Assembly: GCA_002840165.1 (NCBI GenBank)
Contig: PGZN01000003.1
Span: forward strand, 1-64,000
DNA from: Firmicutes bacterium HGW-Firmicutes-8
GTDB taxonomy: Bacteria > Bacillota > Thermincolia > Thermincolales > UBA2595
DNA length: 64,000 bases
Direction of reading: 5' to 3'
Below are positions 33,895-43,019 of the stretch, piece after piece; within the stretch, counting starts at the first letter, position 1, and each line of letters begins with the position of its first letter. The notes under the pieces are model-generated. The model worked only from the letters and a program-made list of their open reading frames with translations, did not search any database and had not been told where the DNA came from. The translations under genes were made by a program, and so were the position numbers.

Positions 33895-34362
33895 TTATTC
33901 CAAGGTAATTCGCAGGTCAATTTGGCCTACTTCTGTATCAAAATTAATAGCCACTTTTTTCGAAGCTAATGTGGAGAGAACCACACCCATGCTGTCAACC
34001 ACCGTAGTCGGCGTGGGGCATACGTCGATTCCGATTTTCTGCATGTTGCTGACAATAGCGGTCGCTATATCAGTTCCAATCATCGAAACTGTGTTGCCGG
34101 CAATAGCCAGGTCGTAAACAGGTCCGCGCAGGATAAGGGTAGCCAGCTTTTTTGTGCCGCGAATTGACAATCCCATTACAATAGTACTGGAAACGGCGCC
34201 GCTAATACCAAAAACAACGTTGATTTCATGAGTGGTTTTCGGAATCTCGTCAACAGTCAGCCGTTCTTTTCTCAAAGTTAGCCCGTAGTTTTTAAGAACT
34301 AAAGCTGTGGAACTTATGAAAACATTTATTAACTCTAGCTGGATCATAATTTGCATCACCAC
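33895..34362 (-). CDS. CheX-like chemotaxis phosphatase-family protein
   Basis: About 150 residues matching the CheX/CheC fold: an N-terminal helix, then INVVFGISGAVSSTIVMGLS and a central SMIGTDIATAIVSNMQK helix where the CheX catalytic Glu-x-x-Asn lies. Here the acidic residue is Asp, so activity is uncertain. Several start codons cluster at 34362-34347 and I cannot choose one firmly. It leads the CheX/HD-GYP operon. Confidence 0.75.
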   Translation of the reverse strand: MVMQIMIQLELINVFISSTALVLKNYGLTLRKERLTVDEIPKTTHEINVVFGISGAVSSTIVMGLSIRGTKKLATLILRGPVYDLAIAGNTVSMIGTDIATAIVSNMQKIGIDVCPTPTTVVDSMGVVLSTLASKKVAINFDTEVGQIDLRITLE

Positions 34363-34417
34363 TTCGACGGATTTTGCTAAAGAAGACTAATTATCCCGGG
34401 CCTTCATATAACTGGTT

Positions 34418-34424
34418 TTCGACA
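34418..34424 (-). promoter_or_regulatory. Possible Spo0A box upstream of the CheX-like gene
   Basis: TGTCGAA on the minus strand, 56 bases before the earliest start. It equals the Spo0A consensus core, but seven bases can arise by chance. Confidence 0.3.
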
Positions 34425-34540
34425 TATATTAACAAATACCTTCTTGTTTAGACAAAATGTATATTTATGGAACCTCAGTAAAGATTGGAAAATAACTATG
34501 GTCCAGTCACGGTAGGAAAATATTTCCCCCTCCCTTCAGG

Positions 34541-34591
34541 TTGACATCTATAACCTGATTTTTTATAATTAAAGTACCGAACACCAGTTCG
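34541..34591 (+). promoter_or_regulatory. SOS promoter of the mutagenesis cassette
   Basis: Perfect TTGACA (34541-34546), 17-base spacer, perfect TATAAT (34564-34569), then a consensus SOS box CGAACACCAGTTCG at 34578-34591 near the transcription start. LexA from this window should repress it. Confidence 0.93.
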
Positions 34592-34635
34592 ATAATAACT
34601 GCGGGAGAATTAACTGCCTGCTGGGAGATTGACTG

Positions 34636-35901
34636 TTGATGAGATTAATTGCCCATGTATTTGTCCGCAATTTTTTTATAACCGCCGCCTGGACCGATCA
34701 CCCGGACCTTGTGGGGATACCGCTGGCGGTAATCAGGAAAAACCGGGTCAGTGACGTTTCGCCTGAGGCGGCGGCCGGCGGGGCTTTCCCCGGGATGACT
34801 AAGCGTCATGCCTTACAGGCCTGCCCGGGTCTGAAGCTTGTTGACTTTATGGCCCATGCTTACAGGTCTAAAACGGCCGCTCTGGCCGGGCATTGTTATG
34901 ACTTGAGCCCAAGGGTCGAAGCGGCTGCCGAAAACGAGGCGTTTATTGACCTGAGTGGGAGCAAGCCTCCTACTGTTCAGATCCTGCGCGGCCTGGCCGG
35001 AAATATTGTGCCATCTCTGGGCAGTTCCACTGTTATCAGCCTGGCCCCCTGCCGCCTGCTGGCCAAAGCGGCCACCTGTATTTGGCTTTCCGCGGCTCTG
35101 TGCGCTCACGCCCCTACCCCTGCTGTGCCGGTTATCATCACCAAGGGTTATGATAACTTCCACCTTTGTGTAGTTAAAAACGAAACAGCCGGAATGTTTG
35201 CTTCCCGGCTGCCGGTGGAAGTGATGTGGCCATTGGAGGGGGCTGTTATAAAACGATTAAAAGCCCTGGGTCTTAAGACATTTGGTGATATCACCGGGAT
35301 ACCGCCGGTTATGTTAAGGCAGCAGTTCGGTTCCCAGGCCCCTGTTATCATCGGTTACAGCCGGGGTTTAGATGAAACAAATATACCTGTTTTCCGTCCC
35401 CCGGATAAAGTTATTTACCATGCCTGCTGTGAAGGGGCTGACCGGACCCAGCTGGCCGAACTTTTAAAACAGGCTGCTGTATACACCGCCAAGACTCTTC
35501 AGGCTCGGGGAGAAAGCTGCCGCCAACTGACCCTGGCTGTTTTTTTGGCAGACTGCCGGACTGAAACGAAAACCTCCTCATTTACCAGGGGAAAGCACGA
35601 AATCCGTTCTATCTATTATGACAGTTTAAACCTTCTGAACAGGGCCCGGATTGACGGGGAAGTAACAGAGATATCCCTGGCTGCCGGGGAGCTGGTACCC
35701 AATCGCCACAGCCAGCTGGCCCTTTTTGAAGACCCCGGAACCCTTAACTCTAAGGCCGCCGACCACCGTGAAAAGCTGGCCGGGCTGTGCCGGGACCTGG
35801 CGGTCAAATATGCCCCGGGGGTAATTGCGATGGGTAAGGCCCTCCCAACCAGCCGCCGGGAGCAGATGCTGATGTTTGTGGACCCTTTTCGCTATGACTA
35901 A
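34636..35901 (+). CDS. imuB: ImuB-like Y-family DNA polymerase homologue
   Basis: A 421-residue Y-family protein. The polymerase palm begins like DinB/UmuC but the usual metal site is altered (IAHVFVRNFF where active enzymes have Asp), and MTKRHALQACPGLKLVDF is the Y-family finger region. The later segment LKALGLKTFGDITGIPPVMLRQ is a helix-hairpin-helix. Loss of the first catalytic acid points to ImuB, the inactive adaptor that works with DnaE2. Near the C-terminus QLALFED looks like a beta-clamp-binding motif. Start TTG 34636 behind GGGAG. It is under an SOS promoter and followed by the DUF6504-like gene and dnaE2. Confidence 0.88.
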   Translation: MMRLIAHVFVRNFFITAAWTDHPDLVGIPLAVIRKNRVSDVSPEAAAGGAFPGMTKRHALQACPGLKLVDFMAHAYRSKTAALAGHCYDLSPRVEAAAENEAFIDLSGSKPPTVQILRGLAGNIVPSLGSSTVISLAPCRLLAKAATCIWLSAALCAHAPTPAVPVIITKGYDNFHLCVVKNETAGMFASRLPVEVMWPLEGAVIKRLKALGLKTFGDITGIPPVMLRQQFGSQAPVIIGYSRGLDETNIPVFRPPDKVIYHACCEGADRTQLAELLKQAAVYTAKTLQARGESCRQLTLAVFLADCRTETKTSSFTRGKHEIRSIYYDSLNLLNRARIDGEVTEISLAAGELVPNRHSQLALFEDPGTLNSKAADHREKLAGLCRDLAVKYAPGVIAMGKALPTSRREQMLMFVDPFRYD

Positions 35902-36142
35902 ATTTGTAGATAAGCGAGTTGAGGTCAGGTGTGACGGCAAAAACGCCCCCCTGGCCTTCCGGTGGAACGGGAGATGGGCCCCTGTCAACCGGATTCTTGA
36001 AATATGGAAGGATACAGGCGCCTGGTGGGACGGGGAGGCCGAAAAAACCTTCTACCGCCTCGAGACCTCCGCCGGCGGGCTGTATGAACTGTACCTCGAC
36101 AATGCGGACCAGACCTGGTTTTTATACCGGATATATGATTGA
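35894..36142 (+). CDS. DUF6504-like small protein of the mutagenesis cassette
   Basis: An 82-residue protein whose ATG overlaps the imuB stop (ATGACTAA). Its pattern (RVEVRCDGKNAPLAFRWNGR, then WWDGEAEKTFYRLETSAGG and WFLYRIYD) resembles the small beta-rich proteins found with imuB/dnaE2 in other Gram-positives. The role in translesion synthesis is unknown. Tight overlap implies co-translation with imuB. Confidence 0.78.
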   Translation: MTKFVDKRVEVRCDGKNAPLAFRWNGRWAPVNRILEIWKDTGAWWDGEAEKTFYRLETSAGGLYELYLDNADQTWFLYRIYD

Positions 36143-36163
36143 AATTTAAAAAAAACATAAAAA

Positions 36164-36293
36164 ACAGCCACGGATGACACCGATGAACACGGATTGCCGT
36201 GAATTTGGGAGTAATAATAACTCTTTAGAGACACCTGCTTAAAATCCGTGTTCATCCGAGCCCATCTGTGTTCATCCGTGGTTGTTTTTTTCG
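36164..36293. repeat. Inverted dispersed repeat with terminator-like T-run
   Basis: CCACGGATGA and GATGAACACGGATT on the left are mirrored on the right by AATCCGTGTTCATC and TGTTCATCCGTGG, followed by a run of seven T residues. The same GGATGAACxCGGAT phrase occurs at about 49,905. It may act as a terminator between the small gene and dnaE2. Confidence 0.7.
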
Positions 36294-36420
36294 GTTTGAA
36301 TATTTTGATTGCAGCTTTGCTGCGTTGTGAACTTTATGGTTTGACTTTTTAAACTTCGCCCGACAATTCCGACAAAACGGGGAAACCCCTGCCCCTCGTA
36401 GCCGTAGGGCATAAAACATT

Positions 36421-36455
36421 GTCAATTGTCAATTGTCAATTGTCAATTGTCAATT
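36421..36455 (+). repeat. Five tandem 7-base repeats before dnaE2
   Basis: Five exact head-to-tail copies of GTCAATT, ending 19 bases before the dnaE2 ATG and 4 bases before its ribosome binding site. No coding role; reading through them would only add an unnatural N-terminus. Confidence 0.9.
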
Positions 36456-36473
36456 AAACTAGGAGATGAAACA

Positions 36474-39400
36474 ATGAGTTTTGTGCACCTGCATACCCAC
36501 TCCCCGTTTTCTTTTCTGGACGGGGCCGGGGGGATTGAGGATATGGTTGCGGCGGCTGCCGCCATGGGTATGCCTGCCCTGGCTGTGACAGACCACAACA
36601 ACCTCTGTGCTGCCGTCTGTTTTTCTAAAATGGCCAAAAAAGCCGGGATCAAGCCCATTATTGGCACTGAGCTGACAATGGAGGATGGCAGCCACCTGAC
36701 CCTGCTGGCCCAAAATCCCCGGGGTTACTCCAACCTCTGCCGTATTCTCAGCACGGCCCACCTTGCCAGCCCACGCCTTGACCCCCAGGCCAAATTTGGC
36801 GTTTTGGAGGGTCACGGCCGGGATCTGGTAGCCTTATCCGGCTGCCGCCGGGGCAGCATTTCCAGGCTCATCCTCAGGGGCAAATACCATGAGGCCGAGG
36901 AGACCGCCGTAAAATACATAAATATCTTCGGGAGGGGAAATTTTTTTATTGAACTGGTTAATGATTTTCTGCCGGGAAGCCGTCACCTTAACAGTTCCCT
37001 GGCCGAACTGGCTGCTCATCTGGACCTCGAAACGGCGGCTACGAACAATGTTCACTATATTAATAAGGAGCAGTTTAAAATCCATGACCTCCTGACATGT
37101 GTCCGGACCCTGACGAAACTTGAAGAAGTACACCCGGAGCGGCGCCTTAACGGGGAAAATTATCTGAAATCCGCGGCCGAAATGCGGGAAATCTTTTCTG
37201 AATATCCCCGGGCGGCAGCTAACACGCTGATGATAGCAGAAATGTGCGGGCCATCTTTACCGGCGTGTGACCGCCTTTTCCCTGCCTTTTCCGACCTTCC
37301 CCCGGGTGAAAACGCGGCCGGCTTCCTGCGGCGGCTGACCATGGCGGGCGCCCGCGAACGCTACGGCCGCCTAAACCAAGATGTGGCTTCCCGCCTGGAA
37401 CATGAGCTTGATATTATCTGCCGCCTGGGTTATGAGGATTACTTCCTTCTGGTTTGGGATGCCGTAAACTTTGCCCGCCGGGAAAAAATCCGCTATGCCG
37501 GGCGCGGTTCGGCCGCCGATTCGGCAGTAGCATACTGCCTGTATATCACTGAAGTTGACTCGATTGCCAGAGGGCTTCTCTTCGAACGCTTTATGAGCCT
37601 GGAGCGGGCCCAAAAGCCTGATATTGACATTGATTTTGACTCCCGCTGGCGGGACCGGGTGTCAGCCTACATTTACCGGAAATACGGGGCTGACCGGGTA
37701 GCCACGGTCTGTACTTACAACACCTTCCGGGCCCGATCGGCGTTCCGGGACCTGGCCAAAGCGATGGATTTCCCGGCTGATGAAATCGACCGCCTGGCCA
37801 AAAGGCTCCCCCATATCCACTCTGACCAAATTGACCTGGCTGTCGAACGCTTTCCCGAACTCCGGGAAAGCGGGCTTGATTCCCCCAAGTTCCGGGAACT
37901 GCTCGGCTGTTGTGCCGCCATATCAGGGTTCCCCCGGTTTATCAGCACCCACTTGGGGGGCATAATCGTCAGCCGTCTCCCGCTGGCTGATATTACACCC
38001 CTTCAGGAGGCCGCCAAAGGGGTAGTCGTCACCCAATTTGACAAGGAATTCGTAGAAGACCTGGGGTTAATAAAACTTGACCTGCTCTCCCTCAGGACTA
38101 TGGCTGCTGTCGAAGACTCCATTCTGACGATTAGGGAAGAAGACAGTGAATTCGATTACGGAAAAATCCCCTTAGATGACAAAGACACCTTTGCGATGAT
38201 TAACAAAGGTGAAACAATTGGGGTCTTCCAGTTGGAAAGCCCGGCCCAGCGGGCCCTGCAGAGCCGCCTGGAGGCTTCCGGGATGGAAGATATTATCGCC
38301 AGTGTGGCCTTAATCAGGCCCGGCCCGATCAAGGGCAATATGGTCGAGCCTTTTATCGCGAGGCGCCAGGGTCACGAACCGGTCACCTACCTGCATCCAA
38401 AACTCAGGCCTATCCTGGCCAAGACCTATGGAGTAGTCCTGTTTCAGGAACAGGTTATCGAAATAGCCACAGCTATCGCCGGGTTCACTCCCGGGGAAGC
38501 CGACCGTTTGCGCCGCGTCATGACTCATGCCCGCTCTCACCGGGATATGGCTGATATCGGGGCTGAATTTATCCGGAAAGCGATTGCTAACGGAATGAGT
38601 AATGAGATTGCGGAAACCATTTTTTCATATATTATGGGTTATGCCAGTTACGGGTTCTGTGAAGCCCATGCGGCGGCATTTGCCACCACGGCATATAAAA
38701 CAGCTTATCTCATCAGGCACTACCCGGCTCATTTCTTCGCCGCGGTGATGAGCCACCAGCCCATGGGTTTTTACGATTCCAACACCCTGGCTGTAGAAGT
38801 AAGAAGAAGAGGAGTGGAAATCCTTCCCCCTGACATAAACCTCAGTTACGGAAATTTCACTGTGGAAGGCGGCGCCATCCGCATCTCTCTCCGGCAGGTT
38901 AAAGGGGTCAAGGACAGTGCCCTTGATTCGATTCTGGAAGCCAGGTCAGACGGACTTTTTAAGTCTTTTGACGATTTCCGCAGGCGCGCTTCGGTAGACC
39001 GGAATGCTCTGGAGAATATGATTACCTGTGGGGTTTTCGACACCCTCCACCCAAACCGCAAGCAGCTCCTGTGGGCTGTTTCAACTACTGAAAAAACCGG
39101 CGCCGGGGAGGTTGACGTAATAGCCGACACGGTCCCAAACCTGATTGACAATACGGCAACCCTACCCCCTATTCCTGATTTCACCCTGCGGGAGAAGTTT
39201 AATATGGAATATGAGGCATTGGGCATAGATATCCGCTGTCACTATATGAGCTACTGGCGCAGCAGGCTGGACCGTCTTGGTTTTACCGGCAGCAGGAACC
39301 TGTTTAAAATAAAAGCAGGCAGCCCCGTGAAAATTGCCGGGCTGCCGATCCGGCCTCACCGTCCACCGACCAGGACAGGCAAGACAGCCGCTTTTTTCTC

Positions 39401-39572
39401 CCTGGAGGACGAATTTGGCCTGATCGATGTAACCGTTTTCGAAAAAACTTACCAGAGATTTGGGGCCCTCCTGTTTACGAAACCGGTCCCTCCCTTACAG
39501 GTATGGGGGACTTTACAGCGCCGGGGTAACGGGGTTTCGGTGATTGCCCGCAAAATAGAAAGACTAGTCTAG
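36474..39572 (+). CDS. dnaE2: Error-prone DNA polymerase III alpha subunit DnaE2
   Basis: A 1032-residue C-family polymerase. The N-terminal PHP domain starts SFVHLHTHSPFSFLDG. The catalytic aspartates lie in KPDIDIDFD and a later Asp-containing strand; IRYAGRGSAADSAVAYCL is the palm motif. The C-terminus has the OB-fold (PVKIAGLPIRPHRPPTRTGK). It is shorter than replicative DnaE (about 1,150) and lies with imuB, so it is the DnaE2/ImuC mutagenic polymerase. The ATG at 36474 has AGGAGATG. Transcription likely comes from the upstream SOS promoter. imuA is absent. Confidence 0.93.
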   Translation: MSFVHLHTHSPFSFLDGAGGIEDMVAAAAAMGMPALAVTDHNNLCAAVCFSKMAKKAGIKPIIGTELTMEDGSHLTLLAQNPRGYSNLCRILSTAHLASPRLDPQAKFGVLEGHGRDLVALSGCRRGSISRLILRGKYHEAEETAVKYINIFGRGNFFIELVNDFLPGSRHLNSSLAELAAHLDLETAATNNVHYINKEQFKIHDLLTCVRTLTKLEEVHPERRLNGENYLKSAAEMREIFSEYPRAAANTLMIAEMCGPSLPACDRLFPAFSDLPPGENAAGFLRRLTMAGARERYGRLNQDVASRLEHELDIICRLGYEDYFLLVWDAVNFARREKIRYAGRGSAADSAVAYCLYITEVDSIARGLLFERFMSLERAQKPDIDIDFDSRWRDRVSAYIYRKYGADRVATVCTYNTFRARSAFRDLAKAMDFPADEIDRLAKRLPHIHSDQIDLAVERFPELRESGLDSPKFRELLGCCAAISGFPRFISTHLGGIIVSRLPLADITPLQEAAKGVVVTQFDKEFVEDLGLIKLDLLSLRTMAAVEDSILTIREEDSEFDYGKIPLDDKDTFAMINKGETIGVFQLESPAQRALQSRLEASGMEDIIASVALIRPGPIKGNMVEPFIARRQGHEPVTYLHPKLRPILAKTYGVVLFQEQVIEIATAIAGFTPGEADRLRRVMTHARSHRDMADIGAEFIRKAIANGMSNEIAETIFSYIMGYASYGFCEAHAAAFATTAYKTAYLIRHYPAHFFAAVMSHQPMGFYDSNTLAVEVRRRGVEILPPDINLSYGNFTVEGGAIRISLRQVKGVKDSALDSILEARSDGLFKSFDDFRRRASVDRNALENMITCGVFDTLHPNRKQLLWAVSTTEKTGAGEVDVIADTVPNLIDNTATLPPIPDFTLREKFNMEYEALGIDIRCHYMSYWRSRLDRLGFTGSRNLFKIKAGSPVKIAGLPIRPHRPPTRTGKTAAFFSLEDEFGLIDVTVFEKTYQRFGALLFTKPVPPLQVWGTLQRRGNGVSVIARKIERLV

Positions 39573-39589
39573 GGGAGTATCTCAAGCAG

Positions 39590-39696
39590 GGGCTTGTTGA
39601 CAAATAATACTGGGGCAAGGGGATGCCTGTTCACAAAGGAAAGCCTTATGTGAACAGGCATCCCCTATATCTTAGGGGTTATTTGTCAACAAGCCC
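39590..39696. repeat. Nested palindromic element of 107 bases
   Basis: Outer arms of 18 bases at 39590-39607 and 39679-39696 are perfect complements (GGGCTTGTTGACAAATAA on the left). Inner arms of 17 bases at 39619-39635 and 39649-39665 are also perfect complements (GGGGATGCCTGTTCACA). It lies between dnaE2 and its terminator. It could be a non-autonomous mobile element (MITE-like) or a structured RNA. Confidence 0.85.
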
Positions 39697-39747
39697 TAAT
39701 GTTAAGGGATTACCCTCAACAATTTTGTCCAATTTGAACCTGATATC

Positions 39748-39780
39748 AAAAAAACTGCCCTTTTGCGGGGCAGTTTTGTT
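39748..39780 (+). terminator. Terminator downstream of dnaE2
   Basis: AAAACTGCCC-TTTTGC-GGGGCAGTTTT followed by GTT. It lies 52 bases after the palindromic element. Confidence 0.85.
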
Positions 39781-39856
39781 CTTATTGACATAAGATGTAC
39801 TGACTAGGAATTAACCTGGGAGCATTTTGTGTAATTAATTAAAGGAGGTATTTTTT

Positions 39857-40543
39857 ATGTCTATTAACTGCCCTGGGGGCCAGGTGTATATTATTAAGGG
39901 TATGGATACCCTTTACTCAATTGCGCGTAAGTTTAATACGACGGTGGCAGCAATCATCACCGCCAATCCCGGTATAAACCCCAATAATCTCAGGATCGGT
40001 CAGCAGATATGCATCCCTGTTCCGCCTGTTACCTGTCCGGACGGTGTCACCTATACCATCAAAGCCGGTGATACCCTTTATGCACTTGCCAAAGCATATA
40101 ACACAACAGTTGCAGCCATAGTTGCCGCCAATCCGGGAATAAACCCGAATAACCTGAGGATTGGCCAGGTTATCTGTATCCCGCAGGTAGGTCCCCCGCC
40201 TCCGGTCCCGCGCCCCAAATGTGTAATCCTCAGCCCAACAGATTTAGCCCCCAATTCCAAGGGCATGGTCTTTGTTGAGACTGACCTTAATTCTGTAGTC
40301 GGGCTTATCACCAATGTCCCTGACCCGACAGTCCTGCCAGGGGGCGAGGTTTATAAGCTCTGGCTAAAACCGGTGGGAGCTGTTCAGTGGACAGTGACTA
40401 TAATGAAAGAAGTCTTTCCTGATTACTGGATTGGCCGTCTTATCACGACTTTCCCGGTGACCGGGGTCGATGTGTTAATCTCGGCTGAACCGATTGCCAG
40501 CACCACTCCTGAGGGTACAGGCGTGGCTGTAGGAATTATTTAA
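39857..40543 (+). CDS. Double-LysM protein with C-terminal beta domain
   Basis: A 228-residue protein with two LysM repeats (residues about 5-55 and 57-108) very like those at 32136, a proline linker (GPPPPVPRP), and a C-terminal domain of about 110 residues with alternating beta strands that I do not recognise. No signal peptide is visible, as in mother-cell-made spore coat proteins. AAAGGAGG precedes the ATG. Confidence 0.85.
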   Translation: MSINCPGGQVYIIKGMDTLYSIARKFNTTVAAIITANPGINPNNLRIGQQICIPVPPVTCPDGVTYTIKAGDTLYALAKAYNTTVAAIVAANPGINPNNLRIGQVICIPQVGPPPPVPRPKCVILSPTDLAPNSKGMVFVETDLNSVVGLITNVPDPTVLPGGEVYKLWLKPVGAVQWTVTIMKEVFPDYWIGRLITTFPVTGVDVLISAEPIASTTPEGTGVAVGII

Positions 40544-40576
40544 CCCCATCACGACTGATTTGGTCTGGAGTTGCTG

Positions 40577-41344
40577 TTACCGCAGCATTTCCCTGATCAT
40601 CCGGGCATTTCTGACTGCCTGTCCCTGGTAGTGGTTATTTAGGCTGACAAAAATTTTCTTGGCCTTAGCTTCTAATTCCCTGATTCTGGGCGCCCATTCG
40701 GCCAGCTCATCCTCCCGGTACAGGTAATTGTATCTTTCATAAGACTCCTTATGGTTATACCATTGAGCAGCATTACGGCCATGGAACCTGACATATCCAA
40801 TCCCGGCCGTAACCGCTGTCACGGGCTTAACCAGCCCTTTGACATCAGGTTCGTCGACACAGACATAGGCCAAGTTTTCACCTGAAAGGAACCTAAAGGT
40901 ATCCTCACTAATCCATTTATGATTCCGAAATTCGACAGCCACAGGTATTCCTTCCAGGTTGGCAGCCATCCATTTAAGGTAATCCAGGTTTGCCTTCGTA
41001 TAATGAAACGAATAAGGAAACTGGGCCAATACACCGCCCAGTTTTTCCGCTTCTAATATAGGTTGGAGCGATTCCTTAAATTGGTCATAGACTTCCTTTC
41101 CTGCTGTACGCTGATGAGTCATGGACTGGTGGGTTTTAACGACAAACTGGAACCCTTCCGGGGTCTTTTTAACAAGGTTCCACATCATGTACCTGTTCGG
41201 CATCGCGTAATAAGTAGAGTTGATTTCCGTAAACATAAATTCCCGGGCATAGTATTCCAGCATTTCGCTTTTCTTGGTTCCTACCGGATAAACAAGACCG
41301 ACCCAATCCGGGTAACTGTAACCGGCCGTACCGATAAGTATCAT
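40577..41344 (-). CDS. DUF72 family protein
   Basis: A 255-residue TIM-barrel-like protein of the DUF72 family. It has IGTAGYSYPDWVG at the N-terminus, FTEINSTYYAMP, FVVKTHQSMTHQR, and the late segments YVRFHGRNA and FVSLNNHYQGQAV. Function is unproven; the family is often near DNA repair or sugar genes. AGGAGG precedes the ATG. It lies 18 bases after the DedA gene and is probably co-transcribed. Confidence 0.93.
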   Translation of the reverse strand: MILIGTAGYSYPDWVGLVYPVGTKKSEMLEYYAREFMFTEINSTYYAMPNRYMMWNLVKKTPEGFQFVVKTHQSMTHQRTAGKEVYDQFKESLQPILEAEKLGGVLAQFPYSFHYTKANLDYLKWMAANLEGIPVAVEFRNHKWISEDTFRFLSGENLAYVCVDEPDVKGLVKPVTAVTAGIGYVRFHGRNAAQWYNHKESYERYNYLYREDELAEWAPRIRELEAKAKKIFVSLNNHYQGQAVRNARMIREMLR

Positions 41345-41362
41345 CCTGTCCTCCTGTATTCT

Positions 41363-41965
41363 CTACCTGTTATTCTTTTTCCGCCAGTATAGATAACCTA
41401 CTACAATTATGGCGATGCCGGAAAAAGCCACTATATTGAATTCATGCAGGTACAGCTGAAGCTCGTCCCACCTGTCTGTGAAGGTATAACCAAGGTAGAC
41501 TAAAAGGAAGTTCCAGGGTAGTGAACCCAGAAACGAGTATAGGCTGAACTTGACAATATTCATCCTGGCTATCCCGGCCGGTAAAGAAATAAATGTCCTG
41601 ACAGCCGGAAGCATCCTGGACAGGAAAACAGTGGCCTCTCCCTTGGTGGCAAACCAGTGGTCAGCCATCGCCAGGTGTTTATGGGAAAGAAATATGTATT
41701 TTCCGTACCTGTCGATAAAAGACCTGCCCCCAAACCTCCCGGCAGTATAGGCCAGCCAGCTCCCCGATAAATTCGCAATGGCGCCGACCAGGGTAGCCTG
41801 CCACATGGACAGGCTGCCCTTGGCTACCAGGTGGCCGGCATAGGGCATCACAACTTCGCTGGGAATAGGGATACAGGCGCTTTCAAGGGTCATCGTAATA
41901 TATATGGCCAGCAGTTTATACTGCTCTATATCGGTTTTCAGGGTGTGCTCCAACCAGGCTAACAT
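41363..41965 (-). CDS. DedA family membrane protein
   Basis: A 200-residue DedA/SNARE-associated protein, now linked to lipid flipping and membrane homeostasis. The family segments ESACIPIPSEVVMPYAG and FLSRMLPAVRTFISLPAG are clear, with several membrane helices and a basic C-terminus (WRKKNN). A GGAGGT site precedes the ATG. It begins 34 bases from the end of terC on the same strand. Confidence 0.93.
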   Translation of the reverse strand: MLAWLEHTLKTDIEQYKLLAIYITMTLESACIPIPSEVVMPYAGHLVAKGSLSMWQATLVGAIANLSGSWLAYTAGRFGGRSFIDRYGKYIFLSHKHLAMADHWFATKGEATVFLSRMLPAVRTFISLPAGIARMNIVKFSLYSFLGSLPWNFLLVYLGYTFTDRWDELQLYLHEFNIVAFSGIAIIVVGYLYWRKKNNR

Positions 41966-41999
41966 AGATAACCTCCAACTTTAGTATGGCCCGTTTTTT

Positions 42000-42842
42000 T
42001 TAGTTGACCTTACATTTCACGGCAGATTTTGCAGGGAACAGTACCGATATAAGGATACTAAGAACGAGTAAAGAAAATATGACCAAAAGGGATGCTGCAA
42101 GTGGAATTTCAATATGGAAGAACAGGACTCCAAGTTTTATCCCGGTAAATATAAGGATAAGGGCAACACCGTATTTAACAAAACGAAACTTTTCGTGCAC
42201 TTTTTCCAGCACAAAATACATGTTTCTGAGTCCAAGTATAGCAAATATATTGGAACTGTAAACAATAAAAGGGTCAGTGGTGATTGAAAAAATAGCCGGG
42301 ATAGAGTCTATGGCAAAGAGAAGGTCTGTAAATTCAATGAGGACAAGGATAGCAAAAAGCGGAGTAGCATAAAGGACCCCGTTCAGTCTGACAAAAAGCT
42401 TTTCCCCATGCAGAGAATCAGAAATCGGTATGATTTTTCTGAGCCATTTAAGAATGCGGCTTTCCTGAATCTCCTGACAGTCATCCCGGTTAAAAAACAT
42501 TTTGATGCCGCTAAAGATCAGGATTACGCCAAACACGTAAAGGACCCAGTGAAACATGTTGACCACAGTAATACCAAGGAAAATGAAAATAAGGCGGAGG
42601 ATAACGGCGCCGATTATACCGTAATTTAAAACCCTTCTCTGATACATGGGCGGAATTCCATAACAGCAAAAAATCAGCAGAAATACAAACAGGTTGTCCA
42701 GGCTGAGGCTCTGCTCAATGATATATCCTCCAAAGAACTCCAAGGCCTTTTGTTTGCCCATTACGAAATAAATTCCGGTATTAAAACACATCGCCAGAGT
42801 AATCCAAAAGATGACCCACTTTAAAGCTTTCTTTGTCGACAC
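42000..42842 (-). CDS. TerC-family membrane protein, manganese-riboswitch controlled
   Basis: A 280-residue TerC protein with eight or nine membrane helices; EQSLSLDNLFVFLLIF and LIEFTDLLFAIDSIPAIF hold the acidic residues thought to bind metal. TerC proteins help export manganese or metallate secreted enzymes. It starts at a GTG behind CAGGAGG. A yybP-ykoY manganese riboswitch lies directly upstream, which supports a role in Mn2+ handling. DedA and DUF72 follow in the same direction. Confidence 0.93.
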   Translation of the reverse strand: MSTKKALKWVIFWITLAMCFNTGIYFVMGKQKALEFFGGYIIEQSLSLDNLFVFLLIFCCYGIPPMYQRRVLNYGIIGAVILRLIFIFLGITVVNMFHWVLYVFGVILIFSGIKMFFNRDDCQEIQESRILKWLRKIIPISDSLHGEKLFVRLNGVLYATPLFAILVLIEFTDLLFAIDSIPAIFSITTDPFIVYSSNIFAILGLRNMYFVLEKVHEKFRFVKYGVALILIFTGIKLGVLFFHIEIPLAASLLVIFSLLVLSILISVLFPAKSAVKCKVN

Positions 42843-42877
42843 AGAAATTACCTCCTGTTTACAGACATCTATAAGAA

Positions 42878-43012
42878 ATTAAAAACCCTGCATCCATGCC
42901 AAATAGGCCGGATGCAGAGTCTCACAAGACTTACGTCAACAAAGCCGGGCCCTATGGCCGTCCTGACGACTTTGTTTCCAGTCGGGAAAACTGGCAGTTA
43001 CTCCCCCTGTCC
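42878..43012 (-). ncRNA. yybP-ykoY manganese riboswitch
   Basis: On the minus strand the leader of terC shows the conserved GGGGAGTA block, the helix with ACAAAGTCGTCA and its partner CCGGCTTTGTTGACGTA, and the GTGAGAC loop motif, in the order of the Mn2+-sensing yybP-ykoY family. A terminator (CTGCATCC pairing with GGATGCAG, then GGTTTTTAATTT) forms the expression platform at 42880-42917. In this family Mn2+ usually turns expression on. Confidence 0.9.
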
Positions 43013-43019
43013 AGTTTAT

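Noticed and set aside
36421-36455. Tandem repeats considered as a CRISPR array
   Set aside because: Units are 7 bases without spacers.
36426-36473. Longer start for dnaE2
   Set aside because: The extra residues come from the GTCAATT tandem repeats; the ATG at 36474 has the ribosome binding site and starts the PHP domain.
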